Positions 1-12,880 of a stretch of 64,000 nucleotides of DNA are shown one piece after another. Source of the stretch: Pyxicephalus adspersus (lineage: Eukaryota > Chordata > Amphibia > Anura > Pyxicephalidae). How positions within the stretch are numbered: the stretch's first letter is position 1; the number at the start of each line of letters is the position of its first letter. The notes beneath the pieces are model-generated. The model did not search any database and was not told the DNA's origin. It saw only the letters and a program-made list of their open reading frames with translations. Made by a program: the position numbers and the translations under genes. The stretch is taken from contig NC_092859.1 in NCBI RefSeq assembly GCF_032062135.1, positions 63,553,994-63,617,993 of the forward strand, given 5' to 3'.

Positions 1-101
1 GTACGAGCGCACTCGACTCCGGACCGCGGGAAACCGCGCTCGCTGGTCGCGCGTACGTTCGTGCTTTCAGCGAGCGCGGATTTCATTGATGAATCAGGGC
101 C
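1..101. mobile_element. End of a GC-rich MITE (family A), cut by the window start
   Basis: This is GC- and CpG-rich sequence ending in TTGATGAATCAGGGC-like bases, which match the terminal inverted repeat of the complete copy at 14850-15085. The other end lies outside the window. It sits inside the LTR-like repeat that follows, because the homologous repeat at 21849-22424 continues about 95 bases past the point where this MITE interrupts. Confidence 0.7.
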
Positions 102-609
102 TAAGGTACCGCCCGGTGTTCACCAGAGCCCCCCCGCAAGAGGTGTTGGGCTTTGCTGCGAACGGCACCCTGGTCTTAGACTCACCCGTGCAGGTAGCAG
201 CTGACAGCTGGAGATAACCAAAGGCAAAGTACAAAATCGACAGGCAGATTCAAAACCAAAAACGGGACTGGGTCAGGGCAGGCAGAGGAAAAGGCACGGT
301 CAGGACAAGCCAAGGTCAGGAACAGGAAAACAAGACTGGAATCCGAATGCTCACAGGAACCTCAGGTAGTAACACCTATTGCTGAGGCACTAACTGTCTG
401 ACTGAGCCTAGCATATATAGGGAGACTGACAGGCTAGGTAGGCGGGGACTAGAAGGACAGGTGAGAATCAATTAGCAGGAAGGGCTCGGGAATGCCCCTA
501 AGTCCAGAGCCAGTAGAGCAGCTAAAGCAAGGTGGGAACAGCTGCTGCTAATCAGACACTATCAGGAGGACAACAAGTACCAGATCAGCAGTGCTGCTGA
601 TCTGTGACA
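102..609 (-). mobile_element. LTR-like repeat B (partial, - strand)
   Basis: Read on the - strand this begins TGTCACAGATCAGC and runs parallel to the copy at 21849-22424, sharing the boundary, a TATA-like box (about 411-420) and a T/C-rich CCTGACC-type tract. TG...CA ends and a central TATA box fit a solo LTR. The 14-bp inverted termini seen in the other copy would also allow a TIR element. Its far end is missing because the MITE at 1-101 interrupts it. No internal retroviral gene is present. Confidence 0.6.
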
Positions 610-744
610 ATAGCAAATGCCACCACTTCCTCTGTGAAAGAACCTCATGTAGAGCTAGACCCATATGCATACATTTCTATAACATTACCCTCAGAGAGAA
701 GAGAAAGAATATTTGCCAACCATTACCCTTATAAAAGGAATTTG

Positions 745-1385
745 TAGCTTAACATTTCATTTAACATTTCATTTTGGCTTTTAATTAAAAAAAAACATCT
801 GGCTTCTTTTTGTAGAAGCAAAATATCTATGTCACCTCCTCTTTGGTTATTGGGAATATATTCAAGGGCCAAAAACTGCATCAAATTAACAATTAAAGTT
901 GAGGTACACCCCCATGTGATGACTTGCTGTAGGTGGGGGCACATCGTCACTCCCTGCACCCGGAGGTAGATCTGTCCACCGATTAGAAAGATGTTGAGGG
1001 TCAATATGTATCTTAAAAGAGAGAAAACAAATTAATTTTCTCTTTGACGGTTTTTACTGGTTTCTGAAAGAATTTTGCTAATTACTGCTATACCCAGATC
1101 ATGTGGTATGCTTGAGTACAGCATTTCCACATCTATAGCTACAAGAATAGTTCCCTCTGGTATAATCAAATCCTCGATTGTTCTAAGTACAGCTATAGTG
1201 TCCTTAAGGTAGGAGGGCAGCCCTAACACAAATGGTCTCAGATATTCATCGACCAAATGGCTTTCCTCTGATGCTTTACTACCAATTCCTAATACAATTG
1301 GACGGGCAGATGGTTTTGATTTAAAAATAATGTATTGCTTATGATGGATAGATAGAGGAGCATTCATTAAGCAGGTAGATGCCAC
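745..1385 (-). pseudogene. Penelope-like element reverse transcriptase remnant
   Basis: Two - strand open stretches (1032-1385 and 729-1004) form consecutive parts of a Penelope-like (PLE) reverse transcriptase. The first reads through a PIVLGIGS segment, then LRPFVLGLPSYLKDTI and AIDVEMLYSSIPH, the PLE version of the RT region carrying the first catalytic Asp. The second has IYLRVQGVTM, the usual PLE GxA region, and ends in a degenerate palm box (DIDILLL where the family has a YIDD-type motif). The frame changes near 1010-1030. No GIY-YIG endonuclease is visible. PLEs encode RT plus endonuclease and copy themselves by target priming. This copy is dead: the palm motif is altered and the frame broken. 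A second PLE lies at 20780-23230. Confidence 0.8.
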
Positions 1386-1800
1386 ATCTAGGTGGAATAG
1401 CTTTATTAGAGGAAGGCAGTAATGGAAATATATGAAACCTTATGGGGTCTATATATGTGGTTGAAACAGAATGATAATAATGTATGCCCCTCCCCCATGA
1501 TATAGATTGTCATATAAATAGCAAGGAAACATTACAATTAAAATTCCCAGAGTACAGGGATTCCAGAGGCATGGCGACCAGCCGTCTTCATCAGTGTGGA
1601 AGTGGTAAGCGGAAGATAGGAGTTCCTACGTGAAACATGTAAACGAGCCATATATCCACTGTCCGTGATGGTGAAACAACAAGAGTTGAGGGTTGCAGAA
1701 AAGATATCAAAAAACAAACATACTGGAAAATAGAAAAAATAAAAAAAGGAGGGAAATTCGCAGGTCGCTAGGTGGCTGCCTATTATCAAGCTATATGATC
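1386..1800. other. Spacer between PLE and L1 remnants
   Basis: No coding or repeat signature is recognised. Its position between two - strand retroelement pieces suggests it is PLE or L1 flanking DNA, but I cannot assign it. Confidence 0.4.
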
Positions 1801-2891
1801 AAAAATAGCTTCACGCATCCCGACTGGGTGGGGTCCCTGGAGGGGAGGTGGAGGTGGAGGACTGGATCGTAGGAGCGATGTCCGGTCGCATTGGAGAAGA
1901 AGAGAAAGGTACGCTGTGCAGGTGAGTAGCATAAAAGACATTGGAGCCTCTGTTTAGTACGGGCATCAGTAAGGCCAGTGGGGAACCAGCATATTCAACA
2001 TTTTCAACTTCCCTAGCTTTCCTCATGATATCTTACTTAGTACGGAAGAAATGGACCCGGCAAGGGACATCTCTTGTCCGCTGGGGGTCTCTACTGCAGG
2101 GGCCCAGCGTTCTGTGCACCCGGTCAATTTCTAAGTCCACATCAGAGGGGACATTCAGTAGCTTAGTAAAAATAGTGCTCACTGCCGCCGAAAGTTCTGC
2201 GTTTGGAATGGACTCGGGAAGCCCTAGTATGCGAATGTTGTTTCGTCTATTGTGGTTTTCTGCGTCATCATATAAAAGAAATAGCGTATTGAGTTGAGCT
2301 TCATGGTGTTCCAGTATTTTGCTATGGGTAGATACTTGGCCTGTAAGTTCTGTACAGGTATGTTGTAAAGCTAGGGTAGTACTTTTGATCTGTTGTATTG
2401 ATTGCTGGATCGCCTGGAATTCCTGCTTACAACTTGCTTCAAGCCCACTAATGCTAGCTGAAAGATCCTGTCTAGTAGGCAGCGCTTTAAGATGGGCCTT
2501 CCAATCCCACCCTTCCTCACCTGTGGACAATAGAGAACTGGAGTCAAAGGAATCCTCCATGATGTCTGGTAGATATGGGCTGGCAATAGGTGAGCCTGAC
2601 TGTTCCTGTAGCTGAGGAGAAGAAGGGCCAGCAAGCTCAAGAGAAGCTGGGTCGGGCTAGGAAGCAGATGCCTGTGCTGCAGGCGTCCATCTTCTAACTT
2701 GAGGCCGCGGCTTTGCTTCCTGGTCTTTAGCCGCCCTCGCGCCTGTATGGGATTTCTGTGTCCCCTTGTTCTTCGACCCCATGCTGGGTAAGTTTAGAGG
2801 CACCAGCGGTGTGTACACAGGCGATAATCCCTTGGGCAGGTCAGAGCTCAAGCAACTAGCGTGCTACTCCGCCATTAGCTAGCCACGCCCC
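1801..2891 (-). mobile_element. L1-type LINE, 5' portion only (- strand)
   Basis: On the - strand the element starts near 2891 with GGGGCGTGGC, followed by an ATGGCGGAG-like leader. This is the same kind of 5' end as the L1 copies at 37123 and 55075. It contains an ORF1 relic and stops near 1801-1811 without any ORF2. L1 copies usually lose the 5' end during target-primed reverse transcription, so a copy with the 5' end and no 3' end implies later deletion, rearrangement or a 5'-inverted insertion. The partner 3' piece is not seen nearby. Confidence 0.75.
1811..2782 (-). pseudogene. L1 ORF1 protein relic
   Basis: L1 ORF1p is the RNA-binding chaperone of the retrotransposition particle. Reading from a Met at 2782 (MGSKNKGTQKSH..., a basic Ser/Lys-rich N-terminus usual for this group), one frame continues to 1811 with two in-frame stops, TAG at 2657-2659 and TAA at 2033-2035. 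In order it shows a basic/proline-rich head, a coiled-coil region rich in heptad Leu/Ile (about 2290-2480), the RRM entry RRNNIRILGLPES (about 2216-2256), then DVPCRVHFFRTK just before the second stop. The C-terminal domain past the stop loses family resemblance and is probably deleted or frameshifted. The call rests on the coiled-coil plus RRM order and on the 5' leader upstream. Confidence 0.85.
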
Positions 2892-4158
2892 AAAGGAAAC
2901 TTTTTGACCTTATAAACAGTTTTTTAAAAACACACCCACATATGATATGGCTTTTTTAACTTTACACAGGAATGCCAAACAAAATGATGGCGGATTAGCT
3001 AGAGTTACATTTAAGGAACTTTTGTTCATACTGCCTACGTACATTGATCTGTTCAGGACTGACTGTACAATTCAGACTGCTGTCAATATTTCTTTATTGC
3101 TATCTAAGCTCTTATTATCCATGACTTCCCCTGTGACTTACACAGTGGTGGCATGTAATTCCTCAGGTTGAGGCCAGGCTTTTCACATGGAGCTGTGATT
3201 CTGCTCTGTAAAATCACAGGACCATGACTAATTCCATTTGCAAGATAAATGCTTTCTTGTGCTTGCTTTTACACTTTAAAGATATCTGAATCCCTCCACT
3301 TAGCACAGCTTCCTGTCAGGAAGGACTTTTCTGGTTGGAGTTATTGGCTGGCAAACTGTTCCCAGCTGGGGTGGTCATGCCCTCGGTGCTCTTCAGTAAA
3401 CATTATTGAGGCTTACATTAGGGGCTGATAGATCAGTCTATCATGGCGATACATACTATTTAAATTTGGAACATATGTATTGTAACATGTGTTATGTCCT
3501 TTATTTATCATGAAAAGGCTGCCAAACAACACACAATTCATGCGCTGTGGTGTACTTACCTGGCTTTTGAATTGGTCTGTTCTATGTGGTATGTTAGTGG
3601 CATTCACAAAGTGGCATTCACAAATAAAGGCACTACAAAGAAATAGTCTTTTAAATAGCACTTAAAGTAAACATATAATGTCATATAATAATATATGTAA
3701 TAAATGCCAAGGCGAAGAAGGTCTTGCCAGGTAATTTTTTTATTTTAATTAAACTGTCCCTCCAGAGTTCCTTGGGGCAACTGCTGAGGTTTCTTGTTTC
3801 TTTATATCAGCCGAATTGTCAAAAGTTAGGTAGAAATCCAGCTCAGGCACAAACACACATTTTCATTTTCTTTCCCCCCTCTCCAAAGCCCATTTTTTTT
3901 TTTTATTCATTACTTTTTTTTCATGCGCAGCTCAGGCTGGTCCAGTGATCACTGTTCATTCCTCTTGAAGGAGGCAGTTCCTTTATCTGAACTAAACAGT
4001 ATGGTAGGTTGAATGATTGAATGATATTGGGTGTTTTAAAACTGAAGACTTTTTTTTATCAAAGCAGAAAAGAAGTACAGTGAAAGGATTCCTACCTTTC
4101 AACTTCCTAAACAATCCCAATGTCTGCTGGGCTTCGGGATAAATTAACTGGGTGCATA
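2892..4158. other. Unclassified AT-rich stretch
   Basis: I see no coding domain, RNA gene or recognisable repeat. Short ORFs here have no family resemblance, and there are T-rich runs near 3890-3930. Confidence 0.5.
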
Positions 4159-4166
4159 CTCTAGAG

Positions 4167-4564
4167 CAGGGGTGCCCACACTTTTTGGCTCGCAAGCTAC
4201 TTTTTTAAATGACCAAGTCAAAATGATCTACCAACAATAAAAATGCTAAACATATATTTATTTATATATATTTACCGAGTATGACACACAAGTGACTGGA
4301 GCTAATGAGACATTGAATGGCAGAACATTGTACTGACATTGCACTACAAGACTATAGTGACAGGAAAGCTACAGTTCACCTGTCGAAAGAGAATGAAGTG
4401 CTGCACAAGAACTGCTGCACAAGACTATAGACATAGCAAACTACGTCTATAGATGTAGACGTAGCTAGGAAACAGCAGGGAGGGGTAAGGCAGGGCTCTG
4501 CGATCGATTCGGATTGACTTTGCGATCGACTGGTAGATCACGATCGACGTTTTGTGCACCCCTG
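4167..4564. mobile_element. hAT-type MITE with perfect 8-bp target duplication
   Basis: The termini are inverted: CAGGGGTGCCCACA on the left and, read on the - strand, CAGGGGTGCACAAAA on the right. The 398-bp element is flanked by the identical 8-mer CTCTAGAG at 4159-4166 and 4565-4572. CAGGGG-type ends and 8-bp duplications are hAT superfamily hallmarks. There is no transposase, so it is non-autonomous. The interior contains a near-duplicated GACTATAG segment. Confidence 0.92.
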
Positions 4565-4572
4565 CTCTAGAG

Positions 4573-7500
4573 TTAAGTCATCCAGGCCAGAGTTCTAAAT
4601 GGTTAAAGATCGAAAACATAAAAGAAGCTAGGGAAAAGGTGTTGGCACCAGCAGGAGAACTTGCAGTATCTCTGAGGTTGGTGGCATAAATATAGCGATA
4701 GCAGCCCATCCATCTGTTATGGGGTCCAGGAAAAACTGATGTCACATGCAAAGGTATATGCTGAGATCATACTGTTGGTAGTTACGTTTGCATTCCCCCT
4801 GTATGTATGTATTTCCTTCAGGGCTTTTTTTACATTTTTGCACATGCTTAACACCTATTTAGTACAAAGTACTTTTGGGGCTGAAATGCCAAATGTTTCC
4901 TAACTAAAAATCTGATATTTTAGGGTTCTATATTTCTGAAAAAAATCCATAATGAGCATTAAGTTTATAAAACAATCATGTATAGGAGCACAGAATTTTA
5001 ACAATAAAAAAATAAACATATTTTATATTGTTACAGTTGTTTAGAGTGCTTTTAGGATGATTGGTACCGCATTGCACTAATGCATTTACCATGTTTTGCT
5101 GCAGGATACTAAAACACAATAATGTGAATGGGCATGCACTAAGTGTTTTTTAGGTGTTTAGAGCCCCTGCTTGGAAATACAATGATGTTTCAGAATATAC
5201 ATAGTTATTATGGGTAAAATATTTGCTTTCAAACTTTCTGTGGTTACCTATAGATGAGCTCTGCCTAATAACATTATATACTATTGTACATAATTGATAG
5301 TAGGATAGTATTACTTTTATTTAATAAATAGATATTTTGTATTATTGTGTATTAATATTATAAATAAAAATAATAAATATTACCATAAACCTTTTTGTCA
5401 TTGTGTCTTTTTTAAAAGCACTGTGGACCTAGGACACATCAAGTACAACTAAACAAGTAAATTTAAATAACATCTTTGCATTTGAATCAATCTACTCCAA
5501 ACAATCACATCAATTACTGTTCTCTTGTTTGTATTTCCTACTATTTACTTCCTTTAATTATGGTTTCCCTTTTTTTTCCACAGCTGTTTCTCAAGTTTTA
5601 CACCAAAGTATGTATTAGTGGTAGGGCATTGGAGGGGAGTGGGAGACAGAGAAGAGCATATTACCAATTTAAGAATGATCGTGGTCACCCAAAATCCTGT
5701 GTGGACAGGACTGATGATAGCCTGTCCCTTGTGATGCCATTTGTAACCTGTATATAGACATTTGTGGATTTGGCATGAAAAAATGTCAATGCTTATGCAC
5801 ACAACAACCTCTGGTAGACACAACTAGTGACGAAAAAACAGAAGAAAATAATGAATAATTTAAAACAGCCCTCAACTATGATGTGCTCATCAGGTTTTTT
5901 ATTAGCACTTGACAACATTTTTAAATATTGACTAATGGGACTACACATCAAAAGAAGAAATGTTTGTTCGTTAAAAAAGGTGCTTTTCTCCTTTTCTTCT
6001 TCACATTTATGATTTATATGAAAATTATAATCATCTGGAAATATAATCAGTTTTCAGCTTGATTGTCACTTTTACTATTGCTGTTAATTGTTTACTAATA
6101 ATCACATTTTTTGACCATAGTGATCACCAGCCTAATCTCCATTCTATCATATGATATCATATCATATAATAGGAAACAGCGTGGGACAGTGCCACCTTTG
6201 CAGCTGTTTGCTACTTTATAAAGTCAATAGGTGGCATACAACCGTACTTTTTAAAGTGGCAATTGTGGCAAAAACTAATGGTGAACAGCTACTCTAATTG
6301 AGTAAATTAAGTTTCTGATCACAACTTCCCAGCTAGAGATAATATGGTACGTCTATTCTCAGTAACTTTGGTTCATTATTTGGCAGGGTAAAAAACCTGC
6401 TTCCACTCACCACTTATGCCATTATAAAGGTGGTGGTCAGGTTTCTAAAAGTGAAGTTTTATTTATATGTCATATTTAGAGAGACATTTTTATATTTAGG
6501 GAAGTGGAAAGCTGTTTTGTGGAAATTGGGAAACACATTGGATTGTAACAAACATGGCAAACATTAGATGCAGAAAAAAGGAAAAATATTTTCTCCACTG
6601 TCATAGTGCCAAACTAACCATAGAAAGGTTTCTTTTCAAAGTCTATTTCTCTTTATAAATAAGGAAGCTGCATAAAATACTAAACAAATTACAGGAGCTA
6701 CAGTTAAAAAAGTGATGACAAAATTTTCAAAAAAATGATCAGGTGTGTTTATAGATAGAGTGAAAAAAGAATTACCTGAATTAGTCTCCCAGACCAAAAG
6801 TTCAGTAATGGCAGCATACAAATTCTCCCTTGCTAGGTTTTCTTTTGCATAATTTTTTATTTTTGGACTAATGTTTATACCATTTTCTTACATTCTTTGA
6901 CTTTCAATTAGCCAAGGTATTTGTCAAACAAAACTATTTTTGCTTTAAAAAAAATTGTATTCCAATGCTTTGAAAATAACCCCAGTGTTCTCTAAGTTGA
7001 CCCCTGATGCTCAACACATCATTTATGTGTGTTAATAGATTGCATTTTTTTTTTATTTTAATGTTACCCCTAAATGCCGTAAGGCAATGTAGCGTCAATG
7101 CACATGCATTTTAATGCACCACAATGCACAGTAATTAGTCACTGTGGTACACTGTGTCAAAAAACTCCTGGTGCATTGCAAATCCAATTATTTCAGCAAC
7201 ATGCAATGATCAGAATGGGCTATTAAACTTAACCTAAGCAGACCTATCCCCTTAGAGTAGGCCCTGTCACCAGACCATTCATTTCAAAAGCGGTCGTCCC
7301 ATAAGATTATGACTGCTACTTAAAAAAAATCCCTAAAATTACAAATTCATCTGTATAAATTAGAATCTATTTGCATTGGATAATCATAAAAAATTATTAT
7401 AATGAATATATATACATACTTCTGACACGCCTATACAGTAAATTAGATGCAGGGCCTCTTCAGGTTGAAGAGAAATGAACATTTTTTTTTTTCCTAGCTA

Positions 7501-8460
7501 GCATGTCTAGCTTCTTTGTTAGGCACGAAGAACAAATAAAGCCATCTAAGGGGTAAATCCAGGTCTGACAACCATTATGCTTAAAAGTTGAACCAGGTGC
7601 TCTGGGGACGATGCGTTTCTGTTTTCCTAGCTCTGATGAAGCCCAGATATCATTGTTTCCTCCTCTGGTCCCCTGTCCTCCTCCCATGTGACCCTTACAC
7701 AGAAACAGCCGTAGCACAGATGCAATCTGTTTGTTAACGACCTGTTCATTCCTCCAGTGATTCCAATCTGCGCCGCTCTCCAGATGTTCTGCATGTTATC
7801 ATTTCTTCTTTTTGTATGAATGTTCAACATCTGCCATTTACTGGACACTAAATCTGTCCAGTTCAGAGATAATAATTACTCAGTGTTTGTCTAGCATCAA
7901 GTATATACACATATCCATTGGTATTTAGTGCTGTTTTTAAAGTGTGATGCAAATAAAGGAGAGTCATGGGGATGGCCTTAACACACAAAAGTGAACCTGT
8001 TTTGTGTTACCCTAACCTATGAGCAACAATAATTAGTGGAGGAAGCAGGCAAATCACATTCATTGTGAATAACCAACCCCTATTTATAGGTATATACAAT
8101 TAAGGACAGATAAACTTAAGTGAATATGTGAGTATAAACATATACTTGAATAGTACAAAGGTGAGTAGCCACATGAGTGCAGATTGATACATAGTTATCA
8201 AATAGTTCTGTTTCAATAATGTACAAAGGGGAATAAATCAAAACAACCATACAACAGACAAAAAATGGGGGTTGGGGGGAACAAATAAATAAGGTGGATC
8301 AACAAAATAGAACATTAAGGAGGGATCTTTAATCAGCCTAGTAACAACCAAGTTAACATAGGCCATCAGGATAAACAAATTTAAACCAAAAACAACATAC
8401 ACCAGACAAGACAACATAATTATCAAATAGTTCAATGAATTAGGTAATCTAATTCCTTGA
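4573..8460. other. Unclassified AT-rich region
   Basis: No supported gene or transposon. Small features only: an AT-only patch around 5290-5390, a short self-complementary ATATCATATGATATC-like cluster near 6147-6170, and repeated TGCATT/AATGCA words near 7090-7210 that hint at an old MITE. Confidence 0.4.
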
Positions 8461-8489
8461 GCTTTTTGATGCTTAACTGCCTAACATCC

Positions 8490-8700
8490 CCTGAATAAGC
8501 AAGTGTTGTGAAACGCATTGGGTTTCTTGGACTAATCTAAACTTGTATTAAAGTATATTTTTAAAAAAGGGATTATGGGACTCACCTGTACTTATGTTTC
8601 AATTGTACTCATGTGATTACTCACCTTTGTAATATTTTTGATTGGTTTGATTTTACTGGTTTTAGGAGATTTAATAAAACTGTCATTGTTTTTCCAAGCA
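8490..8700 (+). repeat. Possible Penelope-like 3' UTR remnant
   Basis: GTGAAACGCATTGGG near 8509-8523, followed by T-rich sequence and AATAAAACTG near 8672, resembles the GAAACGCG-type 3' tails that follow PLE coding regions in amphibian DNA. A related motif is at 43180-43195. No coding part is attached, so this is a weak family assignment. Confidence 0.35.
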
Positions 8701-9529
8701 AACAATGTGAATTACTATGAACCAAAAAAAAAAAATCCTCTCATTGCAAAAGACCTGGTATAGGGTTACCTGTCCTTCCTGTATATATCAATAGGGTAAA
8801 GTCTAACATCATTCCTAAGTGACTCTGTATAGGTATATTCCAATGGGGAAGAAATTTTGCAGTAAGATGAAATTTGGGGAAGCCCAGGTGGTGCAACAGT
8901 GGCAGATTTTAGAAAAACAATTTGTTTATGACTGATGGCTTCATTAGAGAAAAGAGGAAATGTGGTTAAATATGCAACAGGGACAGAGACAGAAAAAAAA
9001 TCAGATAGGGGTTTTAACCTTCCTCTACTCTCTTTTTTCTTTCTTTTTTTAAAGTTGTTTTTTATTTTTAATTGTGTTGCTTTTGAAGCGTTTGTCTTAA
9101 ATCCTATCTGATAAAATGTTGACAGCATGACAGGAAATAAAAAGGAATCTTTGCTCCATTCAGCAGTAATAATCCTGCACAACTCGCAATTAAGAACCTG
9201 TCTGGTCGCCGCAGTTTTTTAGAAAGCTTAATTTGGCTTTAAGGTTCCCCAAGCTACAGACCGTCTCAACACAGGTGCAGGTTAGATTTAGGCTCACTCA
9301 AACTTCCTCAACTAGGACGAAATCCAAAACAGTGGAGAATGCACATCAGAATGGCAGATGGCAATTTTAATATATTCTCAGAGTCTTAAATTCCCCAATG
9401 CAACACATTTTTGTCTTTTAGAGATTAGGCATAGAGTAGGAACTCATAAAAGGAGGTGACCAGCCATCACTGATAACACCTGCGTAAGCTTGTGCAATCT
9501 CTTCCAAGGACTAATATAGAAAGTTGCTT
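8701..9529. other. Unclassified region
   Basis: Nothing recognised. The - strand open frame at 8766-9182 has low-complexity Lys runs and no domain, so I do not call it a gene. Confidence 0.4.
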
Positions 9530-9600
9530 AATCGAACACAGGGAGAACATACACGCTCCAGATAGAGATTTGAACCTGTTGCTATACATTTGTTAGGAAT
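9530..9600 (-). repeat. Short tRNA-type SINE remnant
   Basis: The words GGGAGAACATACA and GATTTGAACC (a B-box-like element read on the - strand) follow the order of the tRNA-derived SINE found in longer form at 53862-54120. Only about 60 bases are recognisable. Confidence 0.4.
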
Positions 9601-12600
9601 TAATTGGCTGCTAAGAGATTACTGCAGCTCTTTACATTGTTTTACCAACTAAGCCAGATAAGAAGCAATATGTAAAAACAAGGTGCATCTTTTTCCAGTA
9701 CCTGCCAGTAACATACTTGGTTGGTTCCCTCAGCAGTTGTAAATCCATTCTGCAGAGTCTTAACTGAAAACAGTCATTGATATACATTATGTTCCTCTGC
9801 ATTATGCGCCTTCCTTTCTGTTGGGAGTTAAAAGATGACATTGTACCAGTACTGTAGCAGATGGAAACCTGGGATGAATTGTGTTTTTTACAAACATGTA
9901 TCCTGGTGACCAAAGCAGACTATCAGGGGAAGCCAGGATGCTCCCAGGGTACTCCGCACACCCTAGCTTCCCCTGGGCAAAGGGCAAAATTAAATCTTGA
10001 AAATCTGAGTTGAAGTTACCTGATCAAGGCCTTGCTAATCAAAATGGTCTAAGGTTGGAATGTAGAAGATAAAGAAGAATATAGCAACACCTGTGACAAA
10101 ACGGGGAGAGGTGAGTACCCACTGGGTTAAGTTCCACTTGATGTACTTCATTAGGCCAGACCCAGATCTAAGAGATCGGCCCCAAACTGTTGCTCCCAAC
10201 AGACAATAATTCTAAGCTGGCCCAAATACGTACAGAACACTGTTTTTAGTCCTTCCCCTGGAGTGTTTACCAGTATACAGAAAATGTAAGTTTTCTCTTT
10301 CATTTCTGAACAACTCTACCATTAGGGATAAATGTAGCAGCATATCTAATCTCCCCTCCAAAAAATTCAAGTCTTCCAATAAATCTTTTCTATACATATG
10401 TTTAGAGTATGTCTAAAAAAAACACAAAGTGTCAAGGGGAACATAGCAGATTCAGGCAATATATACTTTATGCATTGTAAAATAAGATCTAAATTAGCTT
10501 AGCTCCCCCATACTGATCATATGGTATATGTATAAAAAACTTTATGTAGTATTATATTTAAATTTAAAAATAAACTCACCTTCGCCCAGGTCTCTTTATG
10601 GTGATTCATGCACCATAGATTTATGCTGTTGTCAAATTGCTCAGGTTCCTCTCCTGTACTTAAATATTTGCTCTGGGAACAACCCAGCGCTCAGCAGCTA
10701 TACCATGCCAAACAGAGCCTGTCTCATTTTCTTGTTGAAGGAAGTACAGCATCATCTACCCCTGTACTCCAGAGCCTGAAAGGAGCATTCTAATGTTTTC
10801 AGGAAGGTATGCATGTCAACTTGCCAAATCCTCCAACCATCCATTAACTACCTGTATTGCATAAATAAGCATGTTGACCAATGAAGACATCCTTAAGTGT
10901 AAAATAAAGTACAGTATGTCATAAAAATGTTAGGTTTTTGCTTGAAATTGTCAATAATATTAAACTATAACTAAACTGAATATAACTATAACTTAAACTT
11001 GAGCTCTTAATTAGTGCTTTTTTTCTATTATATAATATTTAAGATATTCCTTTTGGAAAGGGGGTTTACCTTTATATTCTGGTGAGCAAGTGAGAGGAAA
11101 CTTTAGAGCTCAGAGATATTTCATATTTTATTGACTATAATATCAGGAATCAGGAAGGATTTTTTTTCCCCTGTTGAAGCAAATTGTACCAGGGTTTTTT
11201 TGCCTTCCTCTGGACCAACTATGTCTTAAAGGGTTTTATATCTGGGATATGTTTATTTCCCTAGTGGTTGAACCTAATGGACTTGATGGTGGACATTGGC
11301 TGAATAAGCTGTAGTTGTCCTTTAACATACTTCACTATGTTGATTTGCAGCCACTATTCTACAGAACACCTCTGTTAATTTGTAGTAACCTTATAGGTTT
11401 GTTCTCATTGTGCTGTGCTGCCTGATCTTAGCCCTATTGTATACAGGCACACATCCAATTTCTGTCCAAACAAGTTGTCAATTAGCTGTCCAGCTCAGTT
11501 GCATACTCATTCTAACACACCTGATGGTGACGGTCCAGGTTGCCAAGCACAACATTAAGCAACATTTATTGACAAGCTCACAAGCAGGGTCAAGAACTCT
11601 TAGAAATGAACAGATGTTCTGTTGTTTCTCAAACTAATTTTGCTAGTTAAATACTGGATTGTATGCATTATTTAGGTGTTTACACAATCCAAATAGTACT
11701 AGTATATAAAACGTCCAGGAACAAATCCACTTTGTGCCAAAACTAGTTCTTGCTTTTACAGCCTTTCAGGGTGTTTATGAAGGTTTGAATGCCATTTTAG
11801 ACCCTGGCCCACTATATATTTAAATATTTACCTCAGCTTGGTATGGAAGCACATAAAGGTGGATTCCTCCTTTTAACAGATGCAATATCATCCATGGATG
11901 TTGCTTTGAATAAAGCCCATGACATCAGAAATCATAGGAATAAACAGGCAATCTTTTCAATTTGAAGCATGTTAAGAAATATGCCCCAAAAAAAACACTC
12001 TTTGCCTATTTCTTCCTATAATTTTTTTTTTATATGTTTACATATATAAATGCATACATATATATATATATATATATATATGCATGTATGAATATACATG
12101 AGTGCACATGAAGCAAAACAAATAATTTACATTAAAAACAAATACATTTTTAAAACAACTTTATTCAAAATAAACACATTTTCTAAAAGGTCACATTAAA
12201 ATATAGGGACCACACTGACACCTGACACCACTAAATTTGCATGACAAAATAAAAAAAAAATACACAAACAACAAACACATGTAAACCCGGACTTCCATAT
12301 CAAGCTAAAATAGTTCAAAAATGGCCCAAGAAATATTGCATTAAAAAAAAAAAACTTACCAAACCAATATGCAATTTGAACCTTTCAAGGGTGGAAAACT
12401 GGATTAGAGAATATTTATGCAGAACAAACATTTAAAGGTGGTAAAGAGATATATTATTGCAATGAAACAACATGGCTACAAACACAATAATATAGCATTA
12501 ACATTGACTTCTTAATTGCAAAGTGGACATTGAAACATTCAAGGTTTAAAAAACAAAAGCAGCTATTGTGCTTAATGGTAAGCGAAGTATAAAACGTAGC

Positions 12601-12880
12601 AACAAAGATTAGGATAACACACCAAACAAGAGCCGCCGCTGCCTCCTCCTCCAAAAAAAAAAAAAAGACAAAAGAAAAAGTAAGGTAGACAACACCCTTA
12701 TATATGCGCATCATTTTGCGCACAGCTGCTACATATTCGCCTGTAATTGGGATGTGCGCAGTTCATGAAATTTGGCTGTTTGTTTTTTTACAGTTGGAAA
12801 TTCCATAATCATTTATTGATATAATGCTTTACATTTGGACACCAGTGAACAGCTATCTACTAAAAAATAAATTAAAACAA
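9601..12880. other. Unclassified AT-rich region
   Basis: No supported gene. It contains a (TA)n microsatellite at about 12058-12082 and A-runs. The ORFs present are short and show no domain. Confidence 0.4.
12058..12082. repeat. (TA)n microsatellite
   Basis: About twelve uninterrupted TA dinucleotides, within a wider ATATAC/ATGTAT-rich stretch from 12030 to 12100. Confidence 0.9.

Noticed and set aside
8766..9182. 138-codon - strand ORF as a gene
   Set aside because: Low-complexity Lys run, no domain, and composition like the surrounding AT-rich DNA.
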